Source: Kineococcus vitellinus (GTDB taxonomy: Bacteria > Actinomycetota > Actinomycetes > Actinomycetales > Kineococcaceae). From it: a stretch of 43,462 nt of DNA. The DNA lies in contig NZ_JAAALL010000003.1 in assembly GCF_009906315.1 (NCBI RefSeq), positions 1 through 43,462 on the forward strand. The letters run 5' to 3'. The notes below the pieces were generated by a model. It saw only the letters and a program-made list of their open reading frames with translations. It did not search any database and was not told where the DNA came from. Made by a program: the position numbers and the translations under genes. Position 1 is the first letter of the stretch, and the number at the start of each line of letters is the position of its first letter. Below, piece after piece: positions 1 to 10,226 of this stretch.

Positions 1-1
1 G

Positions 2-1219
2 CGCGGGGCGCTGGCGGCCGCCGCCGCCGGACCGCTCGACGCGGGCAGCGCCGAGGTGCTGCTGCACGCGCGCGGGCAGGACCTGCGGCGGCTGTGCGCG
101 CTGGCGCGCCCGGTGCGCGACGCCGCGATGGAGCTGGCCGGCCGGGCCGGCACGGTCACCTACTCGCGCAAGGTGTTCGTCCCGGTGACCCGGCTGTGCC
201 GGGACCGCTGCCACTACTGCACCTTCGCCACCGTGCCGGGCCGGCTGCCGGTGCTGTACCTGTCCGAGGAGGACGTCCTGGCGATCGCGCGCGAGGGCGC
301 GGCGATGGGCTGCAAGGAGGCGCTGTTCACCCTCGGCGACGCCCCCGAGGACCGCTGGCCGGCGGCTCGCGCGTGGCTGGCGGCGCGGGGCTTCGAGTCC
401 ACCCTGGCCTACGTGCAGCACCTGGCGCGCCGGGTGCTCGACGAGACCGGGCTGCTGCCGCACCTGAACCCCGGCGTGATGACGCTGGAGGCCCTGCGGG
501 CGTCCCGGCCGCTGGCCCCCTCGATGGGCATGATGCTGGAGACGACCGCGAGCAGGCTGTGGAGCGAGCCGGGCGGGGTGCACTACGGCTCCCCCGACAA
601 GGACCCGGCGCTGCGGCTGCGGGTGCTGCGCGACGCCGGCCGCGCCCGCGTGCCGTTCACCAGCGGGATCCTCGTGGGCATCGGGGAGAGCCCCGCCGAG
701 CGGGTCGAGTCGATCCTGGCCCTCCGGGACGTCGCCGCGGAGTTCGACGGCGTCCAGGAGGTCATCGTGCAGAACTTCCGCGCCAAGGACGACACCGCGA
801 TGCGCGGCGCCGACGACCTGGAGCACGAGGAGTACCTGGCGACGATCGCCGTCTCGCGCCTGCTGCTGGGCGCGGGCGTCTCGCTGCAGGCGCCGCCGAA
901 CCTGTCCGACCCCGGCCAGCGCGAGCAGCTGCTGGCCGCCGGCGTCGACGACTGGGGCGGGGTCTCGCCGCTGACGCCGGACCACGTCAACCCCGAGCGG
1001 CCCTGGCCGCAGCTGGACGACCTGGCCGCCACGACGGCCGCGGCGGGCTTCCGCCTGGCCGAGCGCCTCACCGCCCACCCCCGCTTCGTGCTCGACGCGC
1101 TGAGCGGCAGCGAGCGCTGGATCGACGCCGGGCTGCACGCGGCCGTGGCCGCGCTGGCCGACCCCGCCACCGGGCTGGCGCTGGAGTCCGCCCGCCCGCT
1201 CGGGCGGGCCGCCGCGTGA
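2..1219 (+). CDS. cofG: CofG, 7,8-didemethyl-8-hydroxy-5-deazariboflavin synthase subunit 1 (5' end cut by window)
   Basis: Radical-SAM enzyme that, with CofH, builds the deazaflavin chromophore F0 of coenzyme F420 in the cytosol. The CX3CX2C iron-sulfur motif is seen as CRDRCHYC, after a conserved [16 protein letters not shown] stretch; the pattern [13 protein letters not shown] is also typical. The frame is open to the first bases of the window and the residues before the GTG at 56 (AEVLLHARG) continue the family's N-terminus, so the gene starts upstream and about 405 codons are visible. It ends without a CofH domain, so this is a separate CofG and not the fused FbiC of mycobacteria. Its stop overlaps the next start (GTGA). 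Confidence 0.93.
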   Translation, partial: RGALAAAAAGPLDAGSAEVLLHARGQDLRRLCALARPVRDAAMELAGRAGTVTYSRKVFVPVTRLCRDRCHYCTFATVPGRLPVLYLSEEDVLAIAREGAAMGCKEALFTLGDAPEDRWPAARAWLAARGFESTLAYVQHLARRVLDETGLLPHLNPGVMTLEALRASRPLAPSMGMMLETTASRLWSEPGGVHYGSPDKDPALRLRVLRDAGRARVPFTSGILVGIGESPAERVESILALRDVAAEFDGVQEVIVQNFRAKDDTAMRGADDLEHEEYLATIAVSRLLLGAGVSLQAPPNLSDPGQREQLLAAGVDDWGGVSPLTPDHVNPERPWPQLDDLAATTAAAGFRLAERLTAHPRFVLDALSGSERWIDAGLHAAVAALADPATGLALESARPLGRAAA

Positions 1220-1824
1220 GCGCGCAGCCGCCACCGCCCACCGACGCCGAGGTGCGGATGGCCCGCTTCGCCGCCGAGCAGCTGGCCCCCGACGCGCGCA
1301 CGGAGGTCCAGGAGCTCCTCAACCGCGACGAGACGCTCTCGCTGGACGTGATGACCTGCCCGCAGGCGCCGGCGGCGGGGTTCACCACCGCGACGACCCT
1401 GTCGCTGCACCGCTACCCGAACCTCGTGGGCGGCACCGACGTGCGCGTTGAGCTGGTCACCGTCCTGGAGGACGTCGAGGAGCGGCTGGTGACCGGGCTG
1501 CTCGTGGCCTCGGCGTTCGCGGCCGTCGGCGAGCCGTGGCCGCTGAGCCCCGGCACCGTCTTCCCGGGCATCGTCGCCGACCTGCTCGGCGGCAGCGCAC
1601 CGCACCTGCTGCTCACCGGGGCGGGCACCTTCCCGCGCCTGTCGCGCTACCACCTGGAGGCGGACAAGCTGCAGGGCGGCACGGACGTGCACTGGCTGCA
1701 CGCCGTGCCGGTCCACGAGGCGGAACGCCTCTTCCTGCGCGAGCACGGACTGGACGCGCTGGAGGACCGGTTCGTGGCCGCCGAGGTCGCCTTCACCGAC
1801 GTGCACCGGGCGAGCGTGCTCTGA
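1216..1824 (+). CDS. SUFU-domain (suppressor of fused-like) protein
   Basis: Protein of 202 residues resembling bacterial suppressor-of-fused domain proteins. The C-terminal pattern [20 protein letters not shown], followed by LDALEDRF, matches the conserved hxWLxxxPxxxxExxxxxxxGxxaL part of that family. Function in bacteria is not established; related proteins often act as immunity proteins or are orphans. The GTG start at 1216 overlaps the stop of cofG in a GTGA, so it is probably translationally coupled. No signal peptide or membrane segment is seen. It converges with the next gene, with 16 bases between stops. Confidence 0.72.
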   Translation: MSAQPPPPTDAEVRMARFAAEQLAPDARTEVQELLNRDETLSLDVMTCPQAPAAGFTTATTLSLHRYPNLVGGTDVRVELVTVLEDVEERLVTGLLVASAFAAVGEPWPLSPGTVFPGIVADLLGGSAPHLLLTGAGTFPRLSRYHLEADKLQGGTDVHWLHAVPVHEAERLFLREHGLDALEDRFVAAEVAFTDVHRASVL

Positions 1825-1840
1825 GGCCGCTCCGGCCGGG

Positions 1841-2221
1841 TCAGCCGCCGAGCCCGCGCGGCGCCTTCGCCGCCCAGGCGTCCTCCAGCCGGGCGCGCAG
1901 GACGTCCTCCGGGACGACGTCCAGCTGGACCAGCAGCGCGGCGTACCCGTCGAAGTGCGGGATCGTGAACACCCCGGGCTCCCCGGCCGCGAGCACGGCC
2001 TCCTTCTCGCCGAGGTCGTCGACGGCGACGCCGAGCAACGGCCCCGACGGCGGCTCGCGCGGGGGTTCCTCCGCGGCGAAGCGCCGCAGGTCCGCTCCCG
2101 TGAACGGCCGCTCCCAGGCGAAGGCCCTGCCGCGCACCGACCAGGCCCGCCCGCCGCGCCGCACGGCCTCGGTGACCTCGGGCAGGGCGCCCGCCAGGCG
2201 TGCCACGTCGTCGAGGTCCAC
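1841..2221 (-). CDS. MmcQ/YjbR family protein
   Basis: Small cytosolic protein (126 residues) of the MmcQ/YjbR fold, annotated in databases as DNA-binding but without a firm role. Family signs are an N-terminal LAGALPEVTEA helix, the WSVRGRAFAWERP strand region and the closing VPEDVLRARLEDAWAAKAPR helix. GTG start at 2221. It lies 43 bases downstream of the alditol oxidase gene on the same strand and may be cotranscribed with it. Confidence 0.75.
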   Translation of the reverse strand: MDLDDVARLAGALPEVTEAVRRGGRAWSVRGRAFAWERPFTGADLRRFAAEEPPREPPSGPLLGVAVDDLGEKEAVLAAGEPGVFTIPHFDGYAALLVQLDVVPEDVLRARLEDAWAAKAPRGLGG

Positions 2222-2264
2222 GCCGCGACGCTACCCGCCGGCGCCGACCGGCACAGCCCCTCGC

Positions 2265-3545
2265 TCAGCCGGTGAGGCCCAGCCGGTCGGTGAACGCGTT
2301 GGCGAACACGCGCTGCGGGTCGTGGCGGGCCACGAGGGCCCGGAAGTCGTCCCAGCGCGGGTACAGCCGCGCCAGGCGGTCGGCGTCGGCGGTGGACAGC
2401 TTGCCCCAGTGCGGGCGGGCGGCGGCGCCGGCGAGCGCGGCCTCGATCTCGGCCAGCGCCGCGATGACCTCCAGCTGCTCCTGCTTGAAGGTGAAGTGGA
2501 AGGCGACGCTGTCGCGCCCGGAGGCGCCCGACAGCCACAGGTCGTCGGCGGCGACGGTGCGGATCTCGCACATGTGCAGCAGCGGCGCGATGGACGGCCC
2601 GAGCTCGCGCAGCGCGGCGGTGCTCGCGAGGGCGTGCTCGCGGGGCACCAGGTACTCCGCCTGCAGCTCCACGCCGTTGCTGGGGGCGTAGCTGGCGCGG
2701 AAGTGCGGCAGCCGCTCGTGCCAGGGGCCCGGCACGCCCAGCTGCTCGGTGGCGTTGCGCACGTCCACCTCCGGCAGCGGGTGCAGCGGCTCGCTCGCCC
2801 GGGTGGCGCCGAACAGCTCCTCGGGGGCGTCGGGGCGCTCGTCGGTGCGGGTCTTCAGCCACACCTGCCGGGTGTCGTCGCCGACCCAGTCGGTGTAGAC
2901 GCTGACGCTGTGCGCGGCGGAGGTGATCTCGTCGAAGTGCTCCAGCAGCGCCGCGAAGGACAACCCCGAGTAGACGTCCTGGCGCACCTGGTAGGTCGGC
3001 ACGACGTCCAGCTCCAGGTGGGTGACGATCCCGAGCAGGCCGAGGGCGACGACGCTGCCGGCGAACCCGTCCTCGCCGCGCTCGACGCGGCGGCGCTCGC
3101 CGTCGGCGCCGACGAGCTCCAGGGCCCGCACGGCGGCGGACAGGGTGCGCGTGCGGTCGCCGGAGCCGTGGGTGCCGGTGGCCACCCCGCCGGCGACGCT
3201 GATGTGCGGCAGCGAGGCCATCGCCTCCAGCGCCCAGCCGGCGCGGTGCAGGTGCTCGGCGAGCACGCCGTAGCTGGTGGCGGCGCTGACGCGGACGGTG
3301 CGGGCGCCGGCGTCCACCTCGACCTCGGTGGGCAGCCGCTGCAGGTCGACGAGGTCGCCCGGGGAGTCGGCCACGTCGTTGAAGCAGTGCCGGGTGCCCA
3401 GCGCGCGCAGCCGGGGGGTGGCGGCCACCAGGTGCTGCAGCTCCTCGACGGTGCCCGGCAGGTGCAGCGTCCCCGCGCTGTAGCGGTAGTTGCGCGCCCA
3501 GTTGGCGCCCGGTGCGGCGGTGGACGGCGTCGTCGAGGTGCTCAC
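2265..3545 (-). CDS. FAD-binding alditol oxidase (AldO/xylitol oxidase type)
   Basis: Flavoprotein oxidase of the VAO family with 426 residues, about the size of Streptomyces AldO, which oxidises xylitol and sorbitol at C1 with release of H2O2. Seen: the FAD loop RALGTRHCFNDVADSPGDLV with a His at about residue 53 in the position used for covalent flavin attachment, GGVATGTHGSG in the PCMH domain, and the C-terminal HWGK motif followed by LARLYPRWDDFRALVARHDP, which is diagnostic of this group. I chose the GTG at 3545 (MSTSTTPS...) because the open frame upstream of it runs through the groEL terminator and has no family similarity. The substrate is inferred from the family only. Confidence 0.85.
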   Translation of the reverse strand: MSTSTTPSTAAPGANWARNYRYSAGTLHLPGTVEELQHLVAATPRLRALGTRHCFNDVADSPGDLVDLQRLPTEVEVDAGARTVRVSAATSYGVLAEHLHRAGWALEAMASLPHISVAGGVATGTHGSGDRTRTLSAAVRALELVGADGERRRVERGEDGFAGSVVALGLLGIVTHLELDVVPTYQVRQDVYSGLSFAALLEHFDEITSAAHSVSVYTDWVGDDTRQVWLKTRTDERPDAPEELFGATRASEPLHPLPEVDVRNATEQLGVPGPWHERLPHFRASYAPSNGVELQAEYLVPREHALASTAALRELGPSIAPLLHMCEIRTVAADDLWLSGASGRDSVAFHFTFKQEQLEVIAALAEIEAALAGAAARPHWGKLSTADADRLARLYPRWDDFRALVARHDPQRVFANAFTDRLGLTG

Positions 3546-3563
3546 CGGCGCACCGTACACACG

Positions 3564-3603
3564 CCGCGAGGGCGGCCCCCCGATGGGAGGACCGCCCTCG
3601 CGG
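3564..3603 (-). terminator. Rho-independent-type hairpin after groEL
   Basis: Perfect 12-bp inverted repeat, CCGCGAGGGCGG (3564-3575) and CCGCCCTCGCGG (3592-3603), with a 16-base loop, placed between the groEL stop and the alditol oxidase start. There is no clear T-run, as is usual in high-GC actinobacteria. Confidence 0.7.
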
Positions 3604-3633
3604 GTGGTGCTGGGTGGTGCTGGGCTCAGCGGA

Positions 3634-5439
<1,806 letters not shown>

Positions 5440-5447
5440 CGCCAATG

Positions 5448-5474
5448 TTGGCACTCTCCCCTCCCGAGTGCAAA
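5448..5474. promoter_or_regulatory. CIRCE element (HrcA operator) of groEL
   Basis: TTGGCACTC, nine bases (TCCCCTCCC), GAGTGCAAA: 16 of the 18 arm positions match the CIRCE consensus and the spacing is exact. It lies about 190 bases upstream of the groEL start. CIRCE sites bind HrcA, which represses chaperonin genes until heat stress. Confidence 0.88.
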
Positions 5475-5619
5475 CCCCCCCTCGTCGCCGCGGCGGGGTG
5501 CCCGGACGGGCGGGCCGGTGCTCCACCCGGGTGGCACCGGGTGCCGTTGAACGCTCCACCAGTGCACTCTTGCAACGGACAGCGACCGATCCTGCACCCG
5601 ACGTCACGAGGAGCCCCAC

Positions 5620-6210
5620 GTGGAGACCCTGCCCCTGCGCATCCAGGCCCTGCGGACGCGGCGCACCGAGGAGCTGTCCGGCGACTACGTGCTCGACCCG
5701 ACCCACAGCCGCATCGGCTTCGTCACCCGGCACGCGATGGTCACCCGCGTGCGCGGGCAGTTCAACGACTTCACCGGCCGCGCGCACCTGGACTTCGCCG
5801 ACCCGGGCGCCTCCTGGGTGGAGCTGAGCATCGAGGTCGCCAGCATCGACACCCGCGACCCGGGCCGGGACGCGCACCTGCGCACCAACGACTTCTTCGA
5901 CGCCCCGCGGCACCCCCGCACCACGTTCTCCTCGCGCGGCGTGCAGCAGGTGGGCCCGCGCACCTACCGCGTCGACGGCGACCTCACCATCAAGGGCACG
6001 ACCCGCGCCGTGGCGGTGGACTTCGAGCACACGGGGGCGGCGAAGGACCCCTTCGGCACCACCCGCCTCGGCTTCGAGGGGGCGACGACGATCAAGCGCA
6101 CCGACTACGGGGTGGTGTGGAACGCGGCCCTGGAGACCGGGGGCGTGCTCGTCTCCGAGACGGTGCCGCTGGAGTTCGAGGTCTCGGCGACGCCGGCCCC
6201 GCGGGGCTGA
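5620..6210 (+). CDS. YceI-family protein
   Basis: Lipocalin-like YceI fold (196 residues), a family known to bind polyisoprenoids or amphiphiles. Seen in order: [82 protein letters not shown] and the [19 protein letters not shown] end, which are the canonical family blocks. There is no signal peptide, so it is probably cytosolic, as is common for the actinobacterial short form. GTG start at 5620 is preceded by GAGGAG. It converges with the cold-shock gene; both stop codons lie inside one hairpin. Confidence 0.9.
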   Translation: METLPLRIQALRTRRTEELSGDYVLDPTHSRIGFVTRHAMVTRVRGQFNDFTGRAHLDFADPGASWVELSIEVASIDTRDPGRDAHLRTNDFFDAPRHPRTTFSSRGVQQVGPRTYRVDGDLTIKGTTRAVAVDFEHTGAAKDPFGTTRLGFEGATTIKRTDYGVVWNAALETGGVLVSETVPLEFEVSATPAPRG

Positions 6211-6239
6211 GCCGCGGGGGCGGCGGCCGGCGGTCTCAG
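6207..6239. terminator. Bidirectional hairpin spanning both stop codons of yceI and the cold-shock gene
   Basis: CTGAGCCGC (6207-6215) pairs with GCGGTCTCAG (6230-6239) with one bulged T. The TGA of the plus-strand gene and the stop of the minus-strand gene (TCA on the plus strand) are both in the stem, as is usual for compact convergent pairs. Confidence 0.5.
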
Positions 6240-6439
6240 ACGGCGCGGACGCTCTCGGCCTGGGGGCCCTTCTGCCCCTGCCCGACCTCGAACTCGACCC
6301 GCTGGCCCTCCTCGAGGGAGCGGTAGCCGTCCGCGACGATCGCGGAGTAGTGGACGAACACGTCGGCGCCACCGTCGTCGACGGTGATGAAGCCGTAGCC
6401 CTTCTCGGAGTTGAACCACTTCACGGTGCCCTGGGCCAT
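6236..6439 (-). CDS. Cold-shock protein (CspA family)
   Basis: Single cold-shock domain of 67 residues, an OB-fold that binds single-stranded RNA/DNA and prevents secondary structure. RNP1 (KGYGFI) and RNP2 (VFVHY) are intact, and it begins [18 protein letters not shown] as in typical actinobacterial CspA. ATG start at 6439 with an AGGAGAG ribosome site. The 219 bases upstream hold no supported gene and presumably contain its promoter and a long 5' leader. Confidence 0.96.
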   Translation of the reverse strand: MAQGTVKWFNSEKGYGFITVDDGGADVFVHYSAIVADGYRSLEEGQRVEFEVGQGQKGPQAESVRAV

Positions 6440-6658
6440 TGCTCTCTCCTGGTGCTGCAGCGAGCGGAAGACGCCCCCGGCCCTCGCCGGACGCGGGTCT
6501 CACGCTGCCCGCGGCGGTGAGGCCGTGGGCGACGCCCGACGTGCGCTCCCCGAGAGGACGTGCTCATCGAACTGATCGACCGCTGCTCAGGTTAGTGGGG
6601 CGAGGGGCCGGTGGGACAAGGTTCGACGATCTCCGTCTTCACGAACCGGTCACGGGGC

Positions 6659-6772
6659 TCACACCCCGCCGACGACGTCCAGCAACGGGCCGGCCACCCG
6701 GCGCACCGCGAGCACCAGCCCGGCGACCACCGCGCAGGCCAGCAGCAGCCAGGCCAGCACGACCAGCAGCAC
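6659..6772 (-). CDS. Possible small single-span membrane peptide
   Basis: A short open frame, about 37 residues from the GTG at 6772, that encodes one hydrophobic helix (VLLVVLAWLLLACAVVAGLV) followed by a basic VRRVAGPLLD end. Third codon positions are nearly all G or C. It sits just downstream of the DUF3263 gene on the same strand. In related actinobacteria a DUF3263 gene is often followed by a membrane protein with a LytR C-terminal domain; this peptide could be a remnant or a separate small gene. The start is uncertain, because the frame stays open upstream without another good start codon. Confidence 0.3.
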   Translation of the reverse strand: MLLVVLAWLLLACAVVAGLVLAVRRVAGPLLDVVGGV

Positions 6773-6843
6773 CCCCGCCGGGCCGCGGCGGGTGCGGTGG
6801 GCGCCGCGGCGGACGGCCAGCTGGCGCGGTGCGGCGCCGCGGC

Positions 6844-7155
6844 TCAGGGCTGCACGCCCAGGCGCCGCGCCGAGCGGGCGCGCTGGCGGCTGGAGCGCAT
6901 GCGGCGCAGCCGCTTGACGAGCATCGGGTCGTGGGCGAGCGCGGCCGGGGTGTCGATCAGGGCGTTGAGCAGCTGGTAGTAGCGCGTGGGCGAGAGGTCG
7001 AACAGCTCGCGGACCGCCTGCTCCTTGGCGCCGGCGTACTTCCACCACTGCCGCTCGAAGGCGAGGATCTCCGCGTCGCGGCGGCCCAGACCGCCGCTGC
7101 GCGCCTCCTGCTCGTGCTCCTGCCCCGTGCGCGCCGATGCCTGCGACCGCTCCAC
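6844..7155 (-). CDS. DUF3263 family protein
   Basis: Small cytosolic protein (103 residues) with the DUF3263 pattern RDAEILAFERQWWKYAGAKE, then IRELFDLSPTRYYQLLN-like sequence (here VRELFDLSPTRYYQLLN). It resembles a helix-turn-helix and is widespread in actinobacteria, but its function is unknown. I prefer the GTG at 7155 to the TTG at 7161, because GGAAGG then lies 8 bases from the start instead of 2. It diverges from ung. Confidence 0.8.
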   Translation of the reverse strand: MERSQASARTGQEHEQEARSGGLGRRDAEILAFERQWWKYAGAKEQAVRELFDLSPTRYYQLLNALIDTPAALAHDPMLVKRLRRMRSSRQRARSARRLGVQP

Positions 7156-7290
7156 GTCCAACCCCTTCCACCGCCCGCCGTGCTGGTGACCGCGGCGAGT
7201 CTAGGTACGGACGACACCGGTGTCATTCACCCCCGCGGGCGCGTCCGCGACCGCCGGGCCGCCTCCGCGCACCCCCGGTAGCGTCGCACC

Positions 7291-8007
7291 GTGCCCGACA
7301 CGAGCGCCTCCTCCGCGAGCTTCCCGGCCACCCCCGCCGACCCCGCCGGCCTCGGCCTGGACGAGCTCGACCCCGGCTGGGCGCGCGCGCTGGCGGGCGT
7401 GCGCCCGCAGCTGGAGCAGCTCTCGGCGCGGCTGGCGGCCGAGCCCGGGCCCTGGCTGCCCGCCCCCGGGCACGTGCTGCGCGCCTTCCGCCAGCCCTTC
7501 GAGCAGGTGCGCGTGCTGCTCCTGGGGCAGGACCCCTACCCCACGCCCGGCCACCCGATCGGGCTCAGCTTCGCCGTCGAGCCGCACGTGCGCCCGCTGC
7601 CGCGCAGCCTGGTCAACGTCTACAAGGAGCTGCGCGCCGACACCGGCGTCGAGCCGCCGGCGCACGGGGACCTGTCCGCCTGGAGCCGGGCGGGGGTGCT
7701 GCTGCTCAACCGGGTCCTCACCGTGCGCCCGGGGGCGCCCGGCTCGCACCGGCGCACCGGCTGGGAGGCCGTCACCGACGCAGCGGTGCGCGCGCTGGCC
7801 GCGCGCGGCGGCCCGCTGGTGGCGCTGCTGTGGGGCAAGGACGCGCAGACGGTGACCCCGCTGCTCGGCGACGTGCCCGTCGTGGCGGGCGTGCACCCCA
7901 GCCCGCTGTCGGCCTCGCGCGGCTTCTTCGGCTCCCGCCCCTTCAGCCGCGTCGACGAGCTGCTGCGCGCGGCCGGCGGCGAGGGGGTCGACTGGCGCCT
8001 GGGGTGA
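7291..8007 (+). CDS. ung: Uracil-DNA glycosylase, family 1
   Basis: Removes uracil from DNA to start base-excision repair (238 residues). The water-activating motif [16 protein letters not shown] with the catalytic Asp, the [17 protein letters not shown] uracil-recognition segment and the [18 protein letters not shown] minor-groove loop with catalytic His are all present. Pro after GQDPY replaces the His of the E. coli enzyme, but this form is normal in actinobacteria. GTG start at 7291. Confidence 0.96.
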   Translation: MPDTSASSASFPATPADPAGLGLDELDPGWARALAGVRPQLEQLSARLAAEPGPWLPAPGHVLRAFRQPFEQVRVLLLGQDPYPTPGHPIGLSFAVEPHVRPLPRSLVNVYKELRADTGVEPPAHGDLSAWSRAGVLLLNRVLTVRPGAPGSHRRTGWEAVTDAAVRALAARGGPLVALLWGKDAQTVTPLLGDVPVVAGVHPSPLSASRGFFGSRPFSRVDELLRAAGGEGVDWRLG

Positions 8008-8094
8008 GCCTGGGGTGAGCCGCGGCCGAGCCGGGGAGGTGGCCGGGGGAAGCCGGGGCCCGGCGGCGCGGGCGGGTGCGGCACGATGCCGCGC

Positions 8095-9180
8095 ATGACT
8101 GCGACGCTGCACAGCACCGCCTTCGGCCGCACCCGCCGCGGGGAGCCCGTCGAGCGCTGGGAGCTGCGGCTGCCCTCGGGGGCGAGCGCCGCGGTGCTCA
8201 CGCGCGGCGCGACGCTGCAGCAGGTCCGGGTGCCCGACGCCGGCGGCCGGCTGGGCGACGTCGTCGTCGGCCTGGGCGACGTGGCCGCCTACGAGGCCGC
8301 CGAGGGCTACCCCGGCGCCGTCGTGGGCCGCGTCGCCAACCGCATCGCCGGCGGGCGCTTCACCCTCGACGGCACCGAGCACGCGGTGCCGCGCAACGAC
8401 GGCCCCAACGCCCTGCACGGCGGCGCCGAGGGCTTCGACCAGCGCGTCTGGAGCGCCGAGGAGGTCGCCGGTCCCGACGGGCCCGCGCTGCGGCTGTCGC
8501 TGCTCAGCCCCGACGGCGACATGGGCTTCCCCGGCGAGCTGCGGGCCTCGGTGACCTACGCGCTCTCGGAGGCCGACGGCCGCGTCGCGCTGCGCCTGGA
8601 CTACCGGGCGGGCACGAGCGCGCCGACGCCGGTCAACCTCACCAACCACGCCTACCTCAACCTCGACGGCGGCGGCACCGTCGAGGACCACGTCGTGCAG
8701 CTGCGCGCCTCGCGCTACCTGCCGGTGGACGCCGACCTCGTGCCCACCGGCGAGCTGGCCCCGGTGGCGGGCACCCCGTTCGACTTCGGCACCCCCGTCC
8801 GCCTGGGCGAGCGGCTGCGCGAGGGCCACGAGCAGCTGCGGCTGGCCGGCGGCTACGACCACTGCCTCGTGCTCGACGAGCCCGGTGCGCTGCGCCGGGT
8901 GCTGACCGCGACGGCCCCGCGCACCGGGCGCCGGCTGGACGTGGAGACCGACCTGCCGGGGCTGCAGCTGTACTCCGGCAACTTCCTCGACGGCTCCTGG
9001 CGCACCCCCGAGGGCCGCCAGGTGCGCCAGGGCGACGCGGTCTGCCTGGAGACCCAGCTGCTGCCGGACGCGGTGAACCAGGCCGCGCGCTCGGCGGAGT
9101 TCGCCGCCCTCGGCTCCTCCGTGCTGCGCCCGGGCGAGGAGTTCGCCTCCACGACCGTGTTCACCTTCTCCCCCGCCTGA
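8095..9180 (+). CDS. galM: Aldose 1-epimerase (galactose mutarotase)
   Basis: Interconverts alpha and beta anomers of aldoses (361 residues, normal size). Seen: YPGAVVGRVANRIAGGRF, NALHGGAEGFDQRVW, LTNHAYLNLDG with the catalytic His, GGYDHCLVL, and the C-terminal ETQLLPDAVNQ whose Glu acts as base. ATG at 8095 is preferred to the in-frame ATG at 8086 because the protein then starts close to the family start. It is not next to other galactose genes, so its role is probably general sugar metabolism. It converges with the LysR gene. Confidence 0.92.
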   Translation: MTATLHSTAFGRTRRGEPVERWELRLPSGASAAVLTRGATLQQVRVPDAGGRLGDVVVGLGDVAAYEAAEGYPGAVVGRVANRIAGGRFTLDGTEHAVPRNDGPNALHGGAEGFDQRVWSAEEVAGPDGPALRLSLLSPDGDMGFPGELRASVTYALSEADGRVALRLDYRAGTSAPTPVNLTNHAYLNLDGGGTVEDHVVQLRASRYLPVDADLVPTGELAPVAGTPFDFGTPVRLGERLREGHEQLRLAGGYDHCLVLDEPGALRRVLTATAPRTGRRLDVETDLPGLQLYSGNFLDGSWRTPEGRQVRQGDAVCLETQLLPDAVNQAARSAEFAALGSSVLRPGEEFASTTVFTFSPA

Positions 9181-9222
9181 GGCGTCCCCGGGCGGAGCGC
9201 CCACCCTTGAGCGCCCCGGCCC

Positions 9223-9247
9223 GAGCGCCCCGGCCGGCGGGGCGCTC
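9223..9247. terminator. Hairpin between convergent galM and LysR genes
   Basis: Perfect 10-bp stem GAGCGCCCCG (9223-9232) / CGGGGCGCTC (9238-9247) with a 5-base loop. The right arm overlaps the stop of the minus-strand regulator gene. Confidence 0.65.
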
Positions 9248-10160
9248 AGAAGGCGGCGAGCAGGTCCGCGACGGCGGGCCGCTCGTCGTCGGCCAGGGCC
9301 AGCAGCAGCAGGCGCAGCGGTTCCAGGTCCACCAGGGGCACGAACGCCAGGTCGGCGGAGCGGTGGGCGGCCGCCACGGCCTCGGAGGTGATGGCCATCG
9401 CCCGCCCGGAGGCGACGACGGCCAGCATCTCCTCCACCGTCTGCGCCGGCGGGCCGACGACCACCGGCAGCGCACCGGAGGGGCGGGGCTGCACCAGCCA
9501 GGTCTCCCGGTCGCTGCCCGCGTCGAGGATCGGCTCCTCGTCGAGCTCGCCGATGCCGATGCCGGCGCGCCCGGCGAGCGGGTGGTGGGCGGCGAACACC
9601 GCCACCCGCGGCGCGTCGGCGACCTCGGCGACGCGCAGCCGCGGGTCGAGCTCCTCCCCGCGCGCGGCGTGGCGGAAGACGACGTCGACGGTGCCGTCGC
9701 CCAGGCTGGCCAGCTCGCGCCCCCACGGCACGTGCCGCAGCACGACGTCGAGGTCCGGGGAGTCCTGCGAGGCCTTCACCAGGCGGGTGGAGACCCACCG
9801 CGGGGTGGAGGTGCCGATCCCGACGGTCACCCGCTGGCGCCCGACCTCGGTGGCCAGCCGGCGCGCGCGCACCAGGGCCCGGTCCAGCTGCTCGACCACG
9901 CGGGCCGCGTCGGCGGCCAGCGACTGCCCCGCCGGGGTCAGCGCGGGCCCCTCGCGGGCCACCCCGCGCGCGTCGCGCACGACCAGGCGCCCGCCCACGA
10001 GCTGCTCCAGGCGCGCGATGGCCTGGCTCAGCGCGGGCTGGGAGACCTGCAGGGAGACGGCGGCCGCCGTGAAGCCGCGCTCGCGCGCGACGGCCAGCAG
10101 GTATCGCAGCGAGCGCACGTCCAGCTCGCCGCCGGCACGCGCCGCGGAACGCCCATCCAC
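9246..10160 (-). CDS. LysR-family transcriptional regulator
   Basis: Regulator of about 304 residues. The N-terminal winged helix is clear: VRSLRYLLAVARERGFTAAA followed by VSLQVSQPALSQAIARLEQ, then the linker LVVRDARGVAREGPALTPAG. The rest is a periplasmic-binding-like effector domain. GTG at 10160 gives an 18-residue leader; GTG at 10118 gives a start closer to typical LysR proteins, and I cannot decide between them. It is transcribed away from the deaminase-monooxygenase-permease operon with a perfect palindrome between them, so it very likely controls that operon and itself. The inducer is unknown. Confidence 0.92.
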   Translation of the reverse strand: MDGRSAARAGGELDVRSLRYLLAVARERGFTAAAVSLQVSQPALSQAIARLEQLVGGRLVVRDARGVAREGPALTPAGQSLAADAARVVEQLDRALVRARRLATEVGRQRVTVGIGTSTPRWVSTRLVKASQDSPDLDVVLRHVPWGRELASLGDGTVDVVFRHAARGEELDPRLRVAEVADAPRVAVFAAHHPLAGRAGIGIGELDEEPILDAGSDRETWLVQPRPSGALPVVVGPPAQTVEEMLAVVASGRAMAITSEAVAAAHRSADLAFVPLVDLEPLRLLLLALADDERPAVADLLAAF

Positions 10161-10170
10161 GTCCCGGATG

Positions 10171-10195
10171 GTCGCAGAACCCGTCCTTCTGCGAC
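10171..10195. promoter_or_regulatory. Palindromic operator candidate between LysR gene and catabolic operon
   Basis: GTCGCAGAA, seven bases, TTCTGCGAC: a perfect 9-bp inverted repeat in the short intergenic region. Position and symmetry fit a LysR binding site, although the canonical T-N11-A core is not exact. Confidence 0.68.
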
Positions 10196-10226
10196 ACGGG
10201 GGGCGATCTTCACTACGTTCCCAGGG

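Noticed and set aside
7532-7580. Pro for His in the catalytic GQDPY motif of uracil-DNA glycosylase
   Set aside because: [10 protein letters not shown] is the normal actinobacterial form, including mycobacterial Ung.
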